Assembly: GCA_008107755.1 (NCBI GenBank)
Contig: VIRH01000087.1
Coordinates: 166,280 to 230,279, forward strand
Direction: 5' to 3'
Source of the DNA: Rhodobacterales bacterium
GTDB lineage: Bacteria; Pseudomonadota; Alphaproteobacteria; Rhizobiales; Stappiaceae
Length of the DNA: 64,000 bases
In this document: positions 45,950 to 55,626 of the stretch, piece after piece
How positions within the stretch are numbered: position 1 is the first letter of the stretch
How the letters are laid out: each line of letters begins with the position of its first letter
The notes under the pieces: generated by a model
The model's input: the letters and a program-made list of their open reading frames with translations, nothing else
Told to the model about the DNA's origin: nothing
The model's database searches: none
Position numbers and translations under genes: made by a program

Positions 45950-46225
45950 ATGGCCAAAATCGGCAATTATATTCAACGGGATTTCCACAAACGCTACCGC
46001 TTCGGCGGCAAGAAGACGTGGTCGGACTACAACAAGGTCTGGAACAAGCGGCGCGCTGCGTCCGCCGAACGGGTCCAGCAACTCAACTCCATCGCACACC
46101 GGTTCTCCACGATCGCAACAGTGGCCACGCAGGCCAATGCTCTGTTCGTCATGCAGAACCAGGGAAAGCTCGGGACCTACGCCAGCCAGGCAGCGGCGCT
46201 CTCACGGCTCGATATTCGCGTCTGA
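45950..46225 (+). CDS. Unknown 91-residue protein, second of a tandem pair
   Basis: 91 residues beginning MAKIGNYIQRDFHKRYRF, with KKTWSDYNK-W--RR-ASA in the middle and FVMQNQGKLGTYASQAAALSR near the C-terminus, all matching the neighbour. AGGAGGG precedes the ATG; the leader TCCAGGA-GGATGCA is also shared with the first copy, so gene and leader were duplicated together. Convergent with flhA. Function unknown. Confidence 0.75.
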   Translation: MAKIGNYIQRDFHKRYRFGGKKTWSDYNKVWNKRRAASAERVQQLNSIAHRFSTIATVATQANALFVMQNQGKLGTYASQAAALSRLDIRV

Positions 46226-46298
46226 AGCCCACGGGCATGACCCATCAAAATCCGGATGTCACACCGATCGAGGCCAGGCGCACCCGAAACGTGCCGCC

Positions 46299-48488
46299 TC
46301 AGATCGACCCGATGGTCTTCAGCTTGATGCGCGGATGAACTTCCGCCTGGCTCATGATGGTCGTATGGGCGCGGAAGCGTTCGACGATCGAGCGCACGAA
46401 AGGACGCGTCTGCGGTGACGTCAGCAGCACGGGAACCTCTCCCTGCTGCGCGGCGTCCTCGAAGGTATCGCGAACCCGACCGACGAACTCCTGCAGCTTG
46501 CTCGGCTGCATCGCGAGCTGCCGGTCGTCGCCCTCGCCCACGATGGATTCCAGGAACGCCTGTTCCCATTTGGGCGACAGCGCGATCAGGGGCAGATAGC
46601 CGCCCGGAGACAGATTGGCCGCGCAGATCTGCCGGCCGAGACGGCTGCGCACGTGCTCGGCAATGTGGTCCGTGTTGCGGGTCATCCCGGTCGCTTCGGA
46701 CACACCTTCCAGAATGGTGCCGAGATCGCGCACGGAAATCCGTTCGTTGAGCAGCGCCTGCAGAACGCGCTGAATACCCGACACAGTGATCTGCGACGGG
46801 ATGAGATCCTCGACCAGCTTCGCCTGCTCTCCCTGCAGCTCCTTGAGCAGCTTCTGGACGTCGCCATAGGTCAGCAGTTCGCTGATATTGGCCTTGATCG
46901 TCTCCGTCAGATGCGTCGAAAGCACGGTGGCGGGATCGACCACGGTGTATCCGCGCAGCGACGCATCCTCGCGGTACTGCGCCTCGACCCAGGTCGCAGG
47001 AAGTCCGAATGTCGGCTCGGTCGTATGCGTGCCGGGAATCTTCACCTGCCCGCCGGCGGGGTCCATGACCATGTAATGGTTCGGATAGAGCACCCCGCGC
47101 CCACCCTCGACTTCCTTGACCTTGATCACATAGTCGTTCGCGCCGAGCTGGATATTGTCGAGGATACGGACCGGCGGCATGATCACACCCATGTCCGAGG
47201 CGATCTGGCGGCGCAGCGCCTTGATCTGCTGCGTCAGAACATCGCCGTCGGTATCGGTCTTTCCGTTGATCAGCGGCAGCAGGGCATAGCCGAGCTCGAT
47301 CCGCAGTTCGTCCATCTTGAGCGCATCGGTGATCGGCGGCTCGGGGACTGGCTTCGGCGCCGCCTCGATGGCCTTTTCCTCGGCGACCTTGACCGCTTCC
47401 TTCTTCTTCTTCGCTCCAACCGAGAAAGCGAGATATCCGGCAAGCCCGGCGAGGCCGAGGAACGGCACCATCGGCATGCCCGGCAGCATAGCCAGGATGA
47501 CCATGACGGCAGACGACATGCCGAGCGCCTTCGGGTACCCAGTGAACTGGCTGGTCAGGGCCTTGTCCGCCGCACCGTGCACACCCGCCTTGGAGACGAG
47601 GAGGCCGGCTGCGGTCGAGACGATCAGCGCCGGGATCTGCGAGACGAGACCGTCGCCGATGGTCAGCAGCGTGTAGTTGTTGGCCGCTTCGGAGAAGGTC
47701 AGATCCATCTGCGCGACGCCGATGAAAATGCCGCCCAGAATGTTGATGAAGGTGATCAGAAGGCCGGCGATGGCGTCGCCGCGCACGAACTTGGAGGCAC
47801 CGTCCATCGCCCCGAAGAAGGCGCTCTCGTCTTCCAGCGCCTTGCGCCGAGACTTGGCTTCCGCCTCGTCGATCAGGCCCGCCGACAGATCGGCGTCGAT
47901 TGCCATCTGCTTTCCGGGCATGGCATCGAGGGTGAAGCGTGCCGCGACCTCAGCGATACGGCCGGACCCCTTGGTGATGACGACGAAGTTCACGATCACC
48001 AGGATCGAGAAGACGATGATCCCGATGACAAAATTCCCGCCCATGACGAGATTGCCGAAGGACTGGATGACATTGCCGGCCGCCGCGGTTCCCTCGTGCC
48101 CGTTGGCCAGGATCAGCCGGGTGGACGAGATGTTGAGGCCGAGCCGGAGCATCGTCGCGATCAGCAGGACAGTGGGAAAGGAGGAGAATTCCAACGGCCG
48201 CTGAATGAACAGCCCCGTCATCAGGACCATGACGGAAAAGATGATCGACACCGCCAGAAAGGTATCGAGCATCACCGGCGGCATGGGCAGGATCAGGAGC
48301 GTCAGAATGACGAGGATACCGGTCGCAAGGCCGACGTCGCCCCTGCGCAGCGTATCGATCATCTCCCGGATGCTCGGAAAGACGGACACACCATCGCCGC
48401 TTCCGCCGCCGGCCTGAACCGCGGGAACCTGACCTTCCGGTGCAGGGCCGCCCGCCCCGCCTTGTCCTTGTGCCGCCGTGTCCGACAT
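46299..48488 (-). CDS. flhA: Flagellar export apparatus protein FlhA
   Basis: 729 residues. Eight or so membrane helices in the first ~330 residues with the family block SFPTVLLIATMLRLGLNISSTRLIL and the FHIPEP-like cytosolic loop DAMPGKQMAIDADLSAGLIDEAEAKSRR. The C-terminal cytosolic half has GYALLPLINGK, DNIQLGANDYVIKVKEVEGGRG and RPFVRSIVERF. Inner-membrane gate of the type III flagellar export machine. Sits last in the fliF operon, 83 bases after flbD. Confidence 0.96.
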   Translation of the reverse strand: MSDTAAQGQGGAGGPAPEGQVPAVQAGGGSGDGVSVFPSIREMIDTLRRGDVGLATGILVILTLLILPMPPVMLDTFLAVSIIFSVMVLMTGLFIQRPLEFSSFPTVLLIATMLRLGLNISSTRLILANGHEGTAAAGNVIQSFGNLVMGGNFVIGIIVFSILVIVNFVVITKGSGRIAEVAARFTLDAMPGKQMAIDADLSAGLIDEAEAKSRRKALEDESAFFGAMDGASKFVRGDAIAGLLITFINILGGIFIGVAQMDLTFSEAANNYTLLTIGDGLVSQIPALIVSTAAGLLVSKAGVHGAADKALTSQFTGYPKALGMSSAVMVILAMLPGMPMVPFLGLAGLAGYLAFSVGAKKKKEAVKVAEEKAIEAAPKPVPEPPITDALKMDELRIELGYALLPLINGKTDTDGDVLTQQIKALRRQIASDMGVIMPPVRILDNIQLGANDYVIKVKEVEGGRGVLYPNHYMVMDPAGGQVKIPGTHTTEPTFGLPATWVEAQYREDASLRGYTVVDPATVLSTHLTETIKANISELLTYGDVQKLLKELQGEQAKLVEDLIPSQITVSGIQRVLQALLNERISVRDLGTILEGVSEATGMTRNTDHIAEHVRSRLGRQICAANLSPGGYLPLIALSPKWEQAFLESIVGEGDDRQLAMQPSKLQEFVGRVRDTFEDAAQQGEVPVLLTSPQTRPFVRSIVERFRAHTTIMSQAEVHPRIKLKTIGSI

Positions 48489-48571
48489 TCCAGCTTCCGG
48501 TCTTCGAACCGCGCCCCGGTGACGGGTTTACTGCGACGGTTCCAGGTTGATCCTGCTTACAATTCCAAAGA

Positions 48572-49924
48572 TTACGCCCGGGCTTCGCCAGGCCCCGGAA
48601 CGCTTACGCCTTCATCGGTATATTGATTCAGCTTGTTGCGCAGCGTCCGGATCGAGATTCCCAGAATTTTCGCTGCATGTGTCCGGTTGCCGAGGCAATG
48701 ATCGAGCGTGTCGAGAATGAGGTCCCGCTCGACATCGGCGACCGTGCGGCCGACGAAGGAGCGTGTGACGGCCTCGGCCATCTGCGCCGCCTGTTCGACA
48801 ACGCCCCCGGCAACCGTCAGGGGCGAGCCGTCCGGCATGCGGATCGCCTCGACACCGATTTCGGGGCCCGAGGCCAGCAGAACCGCGCGGTGCATGGTGT
48901 TTTCCAGCTCGCGCACGTTGCCTGGCCACGGATTGGACAGGAGCGCCTGGCGCGCTTCCGGCGAGACCGGCCGCACCGGCACTCCGTTGGCTTCCGAGTA
49001 GTGATTGATGAAGAACTGGGCAAGTTCCATGATATCCGCCGGACGTTCACGCAGGGCCGGCAGCTTCAGGTTCACCACATTCAGCCGGAACAGCAGATCT
49101 TCACGGAACTGCCCCTGGCGCACGGTTTCGGCAAGATCCCGGTTGGACGTCGCCAGAATGCGGATGTTCACCGGTACCGGACGCGTGCCACCGACCCGGT
49201 CGATCACCCGTTCCTGAATCGCGCGCAGGAGTTTTGCCTGCAGACGGACATCCATTTCGGAAATCTCGTCCAGCAGCAGCGTTCCACCATCAGCTTCCTC
49301 GAACTTGCCGATGCGCCGCGCGACCGCGCCGGTAAAGGCGCCTTTCTCGTGGCCGAACAGTTCGGATTCCAGAAGATGCTCGGGAATGGCGGCACAGTTG
49401 ATCGAGATGAACGGCTTTGCGGCCCGGTTCGAGCACTTGTGGACGTGGCGGGCGATGACTTCCTTACCCGTTCCCGATTCCCCGGTGATCAGAACCGAGG
49501 CTTCGGACGGAGCGACCTGCTCGGCCAGCTTGACGACAGCTGCCATCGACTGGTCGCGATAGATCATGTCGCCGCGTTCGCGCGCGACGGCGGCCAGAAC
49601 GGCAGCGATCATTTCCGGGTCCGGCGGAAGCGGGATATATTCCTTGGCCCCTGCCCGGATCGCCGAGACGGCAGCCGATGCGTCGGTTTCCACGCCGCAG
49701 GCCACCACCGGCACGTGGACACGCTCGTCCTGAAGCTTCTGGATGAGACCCGAGATGTCGAGATGAACCTCGACCATGAGCAGATCCGCGCCGCGACCGG
49801 ATCGCAGAACCTTCAAGGCTCCCTCGATGTCGTCGGCATGCGTCACCTGCGCGCCGCCCTGCATCGCCATCTTGGACGCGGTTGTCAGCTGACCGCCGAG
49901 GGTTCCGACAATTAACAGGCGCAT
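48572..49924 (-). CDS. flbD: Sigma-54-dependent flagellar regulator FlbD
   Basis: 450 residues. N-terminal receiver-like region without clear phospho-acceptor features; AAA+ domain with Walker A GESGTGKEV, the sigma-54 contact loop GAFTGA (in EKGAFTGAVARR) and Walker B GGTLLLDEI; C-terminal Fis-type helix-turn-helix (THAAKILGISIRTLRNKL). In Caulobacter, FlbD activates late flagellar promoters and represses fliF. Its position between fliN and flhA matches that model. Confidence 0.93.
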   Translation of the reverse strand: MRLLIVGTLGGQLTTASKMAMQGGAQVTHADDIEGALKVLRSGRGADLLMVEVHLDISGLIQKLQDERVHVPVVACGVETDASAAVSAIRAGAKEYIPLPPDPEMIAAVLAAVARERGDMIYRDQSMAAVVKLAEQVAPSEASVLITGESGTGKEVIARHVHKCSNRAAKPFISINCAAIPEHLLESELFGHEKGAFTGAVARRIGKFEEADGGTLLLDEISEMDVRLQAKLLRAIQERVIDRVGGTRPVPVNIRILATSNRDLAETVRQGQFREDLLFRLNVVNLKLPALRERPADIMELAQFFINHYSEANGVPVRPVSPEARQALLSNPWPGNVRELENTMHRAVLLASGPEIGVEAIRMPDGSPLTVAGGVVEQAAQMAEAVTRSFVGRTVADVERDLILDTLDHCLGNRTHAAKILGISIRTLRNKLNQYTDEGVSVPGPGEARA

Positions 49925-49935
49925 CCGTTACCTTC

Positions 49936-50271
49936 CTATCGATCCGTCTTGATGATTTCCGTCATGGTCACGCCAAGCTTGTCTTCCACCAGGACGACTT
50001 CGCCACGCGCGACCAGTCGGTCATTCACGTAAATATCAATGGCCTCACCGACCTTGCGGTCCAGCTCCAGCACGGTGCCCGATGCCAGCTTCAGAAGATC
50101 GGAGACATGCATCTTGGAATGACCCAGAACAGCCGAGATCCGGACCGGAACGTCGAACACGGCCTCCAGATCGGCCGCGGACTGCGGACCATGAACTTCT
50201 TCCTCAGAGAGGCTGCGCTGCGGCATTTCCAGCTCGTCGAGCGGGATATTCGTATCTTGCTCGTCGCTCAT
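49936..50271 (-). CDS. fliN: Flagellar motor switch protein FliN
   Basis: 111 residues. The C-terminal SpoA domain reads VPVRISAVLGHSKMHVSDLLKLASGTVLELDRKVGEAIDIYVNDRLVARGEVVLVEDKLGVTMTEI, a standard FliN C-ring sequence. The N-terminal ~40 residues are acidic. Starts four bases inside fliH (ATGA overlap). With FliG and FliM it forms the C-ring of the motor. Confidence 0.95.
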   Translation of the reverse strand: MSDEQDTNIPLDELEMPQRSLSEEEVHGPQSAADLEAVFDVPVRISAVLGHSKMHVSDLLKLASGTVLELDRKVGEAIDIYVNDRLVARGEVVLVEDKLGVTMTEIIKTDR

Positions 50272-50996
50272 GCGTCAGGTTCCCTTTTCGCCGACACGTC
50301 GGACGGATTTGCTTTCTTCACCGGATTGCGCGCTCTCAGAAATGAACGGATGCTCGCGTCGATCTCGGTTTCAATGGCCTTCCTGTCACGCTTGATGCCG
50401 CCATCGGCCCATTCGATATGACAGTCGCCGCGCTGGATATCGGGTTCCCCCATGATGACCAGCCGGCCTTCAAAGCCCTTTTCATTTACAAGCGGATCAA
50501 CCTGGGCCTTGAGCCCGTCCACGTCCTTTTCCGCGACCCGGATCACGAGATGCGGCGCGCGGCGCAACGGTCCGAGGCATTCTGACACCAATGCCACCGT
50601 CTCCGCCAGCGGCTGGCGGGCGATCAGATGGGCGCAGAGCCGTCTAGCCACAAGAAATGCGAGTCCGATCGCATCCTTTTCATGGTTGGCCTGATGCTCG
50701 TCCAGCGTCGTCAGCACCTCGGCGACCGATTCCACCAGCTTGCCGACTTCCTGGGTCAGCAGGGTTTCCTGCCGCGTCTGCATGTCCGTCAGCGCCTTGG
50801 CGCGGCCTTCCTCGAACGCATGCGCCTTCGCCTGCTCGAGCAGCTTCTTGTGCTCGTCCAGTGTCATCATCGGAATTTCGGGTTCCGGTGCCACTTCGAT
50901 CTCGGGCTCCTCGGGCTCGGAGAAGTCTAGGTTGAAAAGAAATTTTGACGGAGTCGCCATATTGCCCATTCGATTGTAGATGCCTGCCTGCCTCAT
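50268..50996 (-). CDS. fliH: Flagellar export regulator FliH (FlbE-like)
   Basis: 242 residues from ATG 50996, which overlaps the fliG stop (TGATG); ATGs at 50969 and 50960 are alternative starts. A charged, Glu-rich N-terminal region leads to a coiled-coil-like EEGRAKALTDMQTRQETLLTQEVGKLVESVAEVL, as in FliH, the stator-like partner of the export ATPase FliI. Assignment rests on the position between fliG and fliN and on this layout; fliI is not in the window. Confidence 0.8.
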   Translation of the reverse strand: MRQAGIYNRMGNMATPSKFLFNLDFSEPEEPEIEVAPEPEIPMMTLDEHKKLLEQAKAHAFEEGRAKALTDMQTRQETLLTQEVGKLVESVAEVLTTLDEHQANHEKDAIGLAFLVARRLCAHLIARQPLAETVALVSECLGPLRRAPHLVIRVAEKDVDGLKAQVDPLVNEKGFEGRLVIMGEPDIQRGDCHIEWADGGIKRDRKAIETEIDASIRSFLRARNPVKKANPSDVSAKREPDA

Positions 50997-52045
50997 CAGT
51001 AGATAATCTCGTCATCGCCCTTCGACTTGGAGATCATGATTTCGCCCTTCGCGGCGAGATCCTTCGCCTTGTTGACCATGCCGGTCTGCGCGTCGTCGAC
51101 GTCGCGCAGGCGGACCGGACCAAGGGCTTCCATGTCGTCCCCCAGCATCTTGGCCGCACGAGAGGACATGTTGCCGAAGAAGAACTCCCTGGCAGCGTCG
51201 GTGGAGCCCTTGAGCGCGATCGCCAGCTGGTCCTTCTCCACGTGGCGCAGAAGCGTCTGAGCGCTTGCCGCGTCGAGCTTCAGCAGATCATCGAAGGTGA
51301 ACATGAGGGTCTTGATGCGGTCGGCCGCCTCGCGGTTGTCCTCTTCCAGCGCCGCCAGAAAACGAGCTTCCGTCTGGCGGTCGAAATTGTTGAAGATATC
51401 CGCCATCATCTCGTGGCTGTCACGCCGCGAGGTGTTGGTCAGGTTCGACATGAATTCCACGCGGAGCGTCTGCTCCACCTTTTCCAGAACTTCCTTCTGC
51501 ACCGCGTCCATGCGCAGCATGCGGCTGACGACCTCAAGCGCGAGTTCTTCCGGCAGGATGCCGAGAACGCGGGCCGCGTGATCGGAATTGATCTTGGAAA
51601 GGACCACGGCGACGGTCTGCGGGTATTCGTTCTTCAGGTAGTTCGCGAGGACGTTCTCCTGCACGTTGGAGAGCTTCTCCCACATGTTCCGGCCGGCAGG
51701 ACCACGGATTTCCTCCATGATGACGTTGACCTTGTCGCCCGGCAGGAAGCTTGCCAGCAGGCGTTCCGTCGCTTCGACGTTGCCCGTAAGAGCCCCCTTC
51801 GAACTGACGCGCCGAACGAAGTCCTTGAAGAGGTCTTCCAGCATGCTCGGCGTAACCGGGCCAAGATTGGCCATCGCCGTGGAGACCTGGCGCACTTCTA
51901 TTTCGTCCAGCTTCTGCCAGATAGGAGCACCGTGCCCTTCCCCTAGAGCCAGAAGAAGGACCGCGGCACGCTCGGCGCCGCGGAGTTCCCGGTCCTCCTG
52001 GTCGGTCGTCAGCTGAAGCTGTTTTTGAAGCTGATCTCCCGACAT
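50996..52045 (-). CDS. fliG: Flagellar motor switch protein FliG
   Basis: 349 residues. Three-domain Fli[22 protein letters not shown] at the N-terminus, [14 protein letters not shown] in the middle (EHPQ-type motif) and the torque-generating C-terminal [34 protein letters not shown] with its charged residues. Starts one base inside fliF (TGATG). Sits on the MS ring and interacts with the stator. Confidence 0.96.
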   Translation of the reverse strand: MSGDQLQKQLQLTTDQEDRELRGAERAAVLLLALGEGHGAPIWQKLDEIEVRQVSTAMANLGPVTPSMLEDLFKDFVRRVSSKGALTGNVEATERLLASFLPGDKVNVIMEEIRGPAGRNMWEKLSNVQENVLANYLKNEYPQTVAVVLSKINSDHAARVLGILPEELALEVVSRMLRMDAVQKEVLEKVEQTLRVEFMSNLTNTSRRDSHEMMADIFNNFDRQTEARFLAALEEDNREAADRIKTLMFTFDDLLKLDAASAQTLLRHVEKDQLAIALKGSTDAAREFFFGNMSSRAAKMLGDDMEALGPVRLRDVDDAQTGMVNKAKDLAAKGEIMISKSKGDDEIIY

Positions 52046-53661
52046 CAGGCTGCCTGCTCATCCAGCCAACCGCGGACGATCGTCACCGCGTCGGAAGGAT
52101 GTTCCTTGATTATTTCGCCAACCTTGGCGATCGAGCTGGCCTGCAGCGCGCCTTCCTGGCGGGCCTGTTCCAGCCATTCGATCACGAACGGATCTTCGGC
52201 TTCTTCTTCTTTTGCCACTTCGGTTTCCATGACCAGCGTACCGTCGGGACCGATCATCAGTTCCTGCGGCTGCTTTTCGTCCGGCGTCACGATCCGGCGC
52301 AGCAGCGGGCGAACCACGAACAGCAGCAGCAGCAGCGAGATCAGGAACAATACGCCAAGTTCGGCGAAACGAATGATGTCGTCCTTGGTGAATTCGAACA
52401 ACCCGCCGCTGTCGGCCAGCAGATCGTCCTGCGGCGGCAATGCGAACTGCAGATTGACGACCTCGACCACGTCGCCGCGTCCTTCGTCGAACCCGACAGC
52501 CGAGCGCACCAGGACTGCGATCCGGTCCAGAGCTTCCTGAGACCGCGGCGTGTAGACCATGTCGCCATCCGCATTCGGCTCGTAGGTACCGTCGACGAGG
52601 ACGGCAACGGAGAGACGCTTGACCTGCCCGGCCTCGACAACCTCGGTACGGGTGGAACGCGAAATCTCGTAGTTGACGACTTCCTCGGTCAGCGCGGTGG
52701 TGTCCCGGTCACCGCCTTCGCCGCCCTGCGCATCCGCGTTGGGGAGCTGATTGCCGACCGTTACCTGGCCGTTGCGCGACAGCGAGGACGTGGCCTCTTC
52801 CTTGGTCTGCGTCGAGCGCACGACCTGACCATCGGGGTCGAAGGTTTCCGTCGTTTCCGTCAGGCGATTGTAGTCGACATCGGCGTTGACACGCACCCGG
52901 GCCCGGCCAGGGCCAACGACGGAATTCAGGATTTCCTCGATCTGGTTGCGCAGACGGCTTTCGACGGCGACCGTGCGCTCCTGAAGGTTCGCGGAGACGA
53001 CACCCTCGTCATCGGTTCCGGCACCGGACGCAAGCAGGCGGCCGCTTTCGTCCACGACGGAGACATGGTCTGGCTCCAGCCCGTCGACGGCAGTCGCGAC
53101 AAGGTGCTGGACCGCCCGGATCTCACCCGGCCCGAGCGAGCCGCGGACATTGAGGACGATGGAGGCGGACGGCGGGCGACGGTCCCGCTGGAAGAGCTGA
53201 CGCTCGGGGATCACGAGATGAACGCGTGCGGAGCGGATGCGGTCGAGGGAGCCGATGGTCCGGGAAAGCTCGCCTTCCATGGCGCGCAGATGATTGATGT
53301 TCTGAACGAAGCTGGTGGCGCCAAGGGTATCGCTGCGATCGAAGATCTCGTAGCCGATGGAGCCGCCCGTGGGCAGCCCCTCGCTCGCGAGCTGCATCCG
53401 CAACCGGGCGACCTGCTCGTTCGGCACCAGGATGGAAGCGCCCTGGCGGGCCAACTCGAACTGGACCCCCTGGCTTTCCAGCTGGGAAACGATGGCTGCC
53501 GAGTCTTCAAGCGTGAGGTCGCTATAGAGTGTCGTCATCTGCGGCGCCGTAACGCGCAGAATAATGAAGGCGAACACGCCGACCAGGATCGCGGCGACCG
53601 CGCCCATGGCGGCGATACGTGCCGCACCCAGTGTTTTAATAAATTCAATTAGCCCGTTCAC
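52045..53661 (-). CDS. fliF: Flagellar MS-ring protein FliF
   Basis: 538 residues. First helix [19 protein letters not shown], second near residue 440 ([20 protein letters not shown]), with the periplasmic ring-building region between them ([45 protein letters not shown]). The C-terminal tail ([31 protein letters not shown]) binds FliG. First gene of the operon; the CtrA-type site lies 99 bases upstream. Confidence 0.96.
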   Translation of the reverse strand: MNGLIEFIKTLGAARIAAMGAVAAILVGVFAFIILRVTAPQMTTLYSDLTLEDSAAIVSQLESQGVQFELARQGASILVPNEQVARLRMQLASEGLPTGGSIGYEIFDRSDTLGATSFVQNINHLRAMEGELSRTIGSLDRIRSARVHLVIPERQLFQRDRRPPSASIVLNVRGSLGPGEIRAVQHLVATAVDGLEPDHVSVVDESGRLLASGAGTDDEGVVSANLQERTVAVESRLRNQIEEILNSVVGPGRARVRVNADVDYNRLTETTETFDPDGQVVRSTQTKEEATSSLSRNGQVTVGNQLPNADAQGGEGGDRDTTALTEEVVNYEISRSTRTEVVEAGQVKRLSVAVLVDGTYEPNADGDMVYTPRSQEALDRIAVLVRSAVGFDEGRGDVVEVVNLQFALPPQDDLLADSGGLFEFTKDDIIRFAELGVLFLISLLLLLFVVRPLLRRIVTPDEKQPQELMIGPDGTLVMETEVAKEEEAEDPFVIEWLEQARQEGALQASSIAKVGEIIKEHPSDAVTIVRGWLDEQAA

Positions 53662-53759
53662 GAATGCCAGCCCGCATCTGCAACATTGTCTTAGCTCTTA
53701 TTATTGATGCCGACGCAACGCGCCACATCTTTGATGGGCAAAATTTGCCGCCCAGAAGG

Positions 53760-53774
53760 TTAACAACCAGTTAA
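53760..53774 (-). promoter_or_regulatory. CtrA-type site upstream of fliF
   Basis: TTAACAACCAGTTAA, exact TTAA-N7-TTAA. In Caulobacter the fliF operon is a direct CtrA target at the same position, so this is the best supported of the sites. Confidence 0.8.
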
Positions 53775-54186
53775 CGAATTATTGCCAAAGGGGGGCAGAT
53801 GACGGGTTTCTGCCGTATTTCGAATTGCAGATCGCGACACAGGTGGGGAAAAACTGCCGACCTCATTAATTTTTGGATAAGTTCTGTGACGCAAGCGTGG
53901 TGACACTTTGACCAATGCAATGATTTGCAAGTGATTTTCGAGTCGATACGGAGCTACACTCAGCGAGCCTCAGACCCGGCCGGAAATTGCCACCCAGGCG
54001 CGCAAGACGCGACCATCACCACCTTTTGGCCCATGTGGCAGAATTCTCGATGCCACACATTTGCCCGGTTTCACCTTCGCGTCGCACAGACGCAATCCGG
54101 CCCATGGCTACCGCGAGCCAACAGCGCCAGGACGGCCCGTGGACGGGCAAGCCCCGCCGCTGCAGTGCAACGGACATCCGGACATG

Positions 54187-54208
54187 AAAAAGGCCGGCAT
54201 AGCCGACC
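54187..54208 (-). terminator. Rho-independent terminator of sciP
   Basis: On the minus strand GGTCGGC / GCCGGCC (7 bp, one G-T pair), three-base loop, followed by TTTTT. It lies about 45 bases after the sciP stop. Confidence 0.75.
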
Positions 54209-54253
54209 CTTCAAGACGCCTGAGACGTCTTTTTCATTTTTCACTTTTGCGGA

Positions 54254-54529
54254 TCATCCGCGATATTGCTGGACTCGGGTGGCCCGAAGACCCGCGAGGC
54301 CATGCTTTTCAATGGAACTCTGCCAGGAGAGGAATTCCTCAACCGTCAGGGTATATCTTTGACAAGCCTCCTCCAAAGACAAAAGCCCACCGCGAACAGC
54401 GGCGACAACTTCTGCCTTTCGACGGATCACCCACCGCTTGGTGGATGTTGGCGGCAAGTCCGCAATCGTAAGCGGACTGCCGTCAGGCCCGATGACATAT
54501 TTAACACGCGAACGAATATGTTCGGTCAT
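54254..54529 (-). CDS. sciP: CtrA antagonist SciP (DUF1153)
   Basis: 91 residues. Matches the SciP/DUF1153 pattern: YVIGPDGSPLTIADLPPTSTKRWVIRRKAEVVAAVRGGLLSLEEACQRYTLTVEEFLSWQ, a helix-turn-helix protein. In Caulobacter SciP binds CtrA and blocks its activation of target promoters. A 7/8 CtrA-type site (TTAACAAACGCCTAA, 54583-54597) lies about 55 bases upstream, consistent with feedback. Monocistronic, between the fliF and fliK-flgD operons. Confidence 0.92.
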   Translation of the reverse strand: MTEHIRSRVKYVIGPDGSPLTIADLPPTSTKRWVIRRKAEVVAAVRGGLLSLEEACQRYTLTVEEFLSWQSSIEKHGLAGLRATRVQQYRG

Positions 54530-54582
54530 TGTACTCTCACACTAACCATGACCAAGGTTCGATTGAGACTACAAGACGACGC

Positions 54583-54597
54583 TTAACAAACGCCTAA
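54583..54597 (-). promoter_or_regulatory. Near-CtrA site upstream of sciP
   Basis: TTAACAAACGCCTAA: seven of eight half-site positions match TTAA-N7-TTAA. About 55 bases upstream of sciP. Confidence 0.5.
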
Positions 54598-54825
54598 AGC
54601 AAAATTTCGTTTTTATTAACTATAAGATCGAAATTTAGTGAATGATATTTAGCATTTAACCAAGAAAAACAATTCAACCTTTACTGTCGATATAGTGTTT
54701 TGTTAACTATGATTACCAGACACTGCAAATTGCAACGCAATTCGAACAGCTTGCAAAATCAAGCTTTTTTCGATTTGACCATCAAACGGCCCCCGGACCG
54801 CCTCTCCGGCGCCTGAAAGACGAAA

Positions 54826-54855
54826 ATGCCCGTCCGCAGAAAGCGAGACGGGCAT
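54826..54855 (-). terminator. Terminator of the fliK-flgD operon
   Basis: ATGCCCGTC / GACGGGCAT, a perfect 9-bp stem with a 12-base loop; on the minus strand a TTTTC run follows. About 75 bases after the flgD stop. Confidence 0.7.
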
Positions 54856-54928
54856 CCGATACCATTGAGAAAAATAGCAAGGCCAGCGAGCGGGCACCCT
54901 CTCGGGCCCGCCGCCCAGGGCGCGCCGC

Positions 54929-55594
54929 CTACCCCGCGGCTTGCGACACTGACGTGATCTTGGACGCCGGCACGCTTTTTCCGTCGACCGTCAGGAACAT
55001 CTTGCCGCTGGACCAGTCGACGCCTTCCACAACACCGGTGGTCGCCGTGGAAACCTGCACCGGCTTGTCGTTCTGGCCCTTGACGTTGAACGCGATCAGG
55101 TAGGTGCCACCTTCCGCCGTCTTGCCGTTGTCCATGACGCCGTTCCAGTTGTAGGTGTTTTCTCCGGCAGCCAGGTCGATGTCCTCCGAGAAGACAACCG
55201 TCCCGTCGGAGCCCAGGACCGACACGGTTCCAGAGGCAGCCTTGGGCACTTCATAATCCCATGACGCCACGCCGTCGGACAGCACCGCGGAAGTGCCATC
55301 CATTGTGACCTCCCTGCCGAGATAGTTGACGTAGCTCATCATGTGGCTGCTCTGAAGCATGCCAATGATGCTCTCGAGGTTCTTGTTCTGCTGGATCGAC
55401 TGCTCGACGCTGGAATATTCCACCAGCTGCGAGGTGTATTCCGACGAATCCATCGGGTCGAGCGGATCCTGGTTCTGGATCTGAGTGGTGAGAATGCTCA
55501 GGAACAGATCATAGTTCCCCATGAGGCTGGTCTGGCTGAAGGCGCTTGCACTGGCACCTGCGCCGGCGCCGGAGGCCGAATTCACCGTTGTCAT
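54929..55594 (-). CDS. flgD: Flagellar hook-capping protein FlgD
   Basis: 221 residues. The N-terminal FlgD block FLSILTTQIQNQDPLDPMDSSEYTSQLVEYSSVEQSIQQNKNLE is diagnostic; the C-terminal ~120 residues form a Tudor/FN3-like part with VFSEDIDLAAGENTYNWNGVMDNG. It caps the growing hook. Co-transcribed with fliK, 32 bases upstream. Confidence 0.94.
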   Translation of the reverse strand: MTTVNSASGAGAGASASAFSQTSLMGNYDLFLSILTTQIQNQDPLDPMDSSEYTSQLVEYSSVEQSIQQNKNLESIIGMLQSSHMMSYVNYLGREVTMDGTSAVLSDGVASWDYEVPKAASGTVSVLGSDGTVVFSEDIDLAAGENTYNWNGVMDNGKTAEGGTYLIAFNVKGQNDKPVQVSTATTGVVEGVDWSSGKMFLTVDGKSVPASKITSVSQAAG

Positions 55595-55626
55595 TTTAGT
55601 ACTCCCGGGACGAGGCGCGACTCGTC

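Larger units (their letters stand above)
53662..54253. other. Intergenic region upstream of fliF
   Basis: About 590 bases holding the fliF promoter with its CtrA-type site (53760-53774) and the terminator of sciP (54187-54208). The stretch 53790-54180 has no recognisable gene; plus-strand open frames there look like shadows. Confidence 0.6.
54530..54928. other. AT-rich intergenic region upstream of sciP
   Basis: About 400 bases, markedly AT-rich at 54595-54720. It holds the near-CtrA site and the sciP promoter, and the flgD terminator hairpin at 54826-54855. The minus open frame at 54703-54897 is not convincing. Confidence 0.6.

Noticed and set aside
46653..48626. 657-residue plus-strand open frame opposite flhA
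   Set aside because: Fully antisense to flhA, His/Asp/Arg-rich shadow with no domain.
52099..53652. 517-residue plus-strand open frame opposite fliF
   Set aside because: Antisense to fliF with no recognisable motif.
53925..54471. Overlapping plus-strand open frames between fliF and sciP
   Set aside because: They run over the sciP gene in other frames and have no ribosome site or family features.
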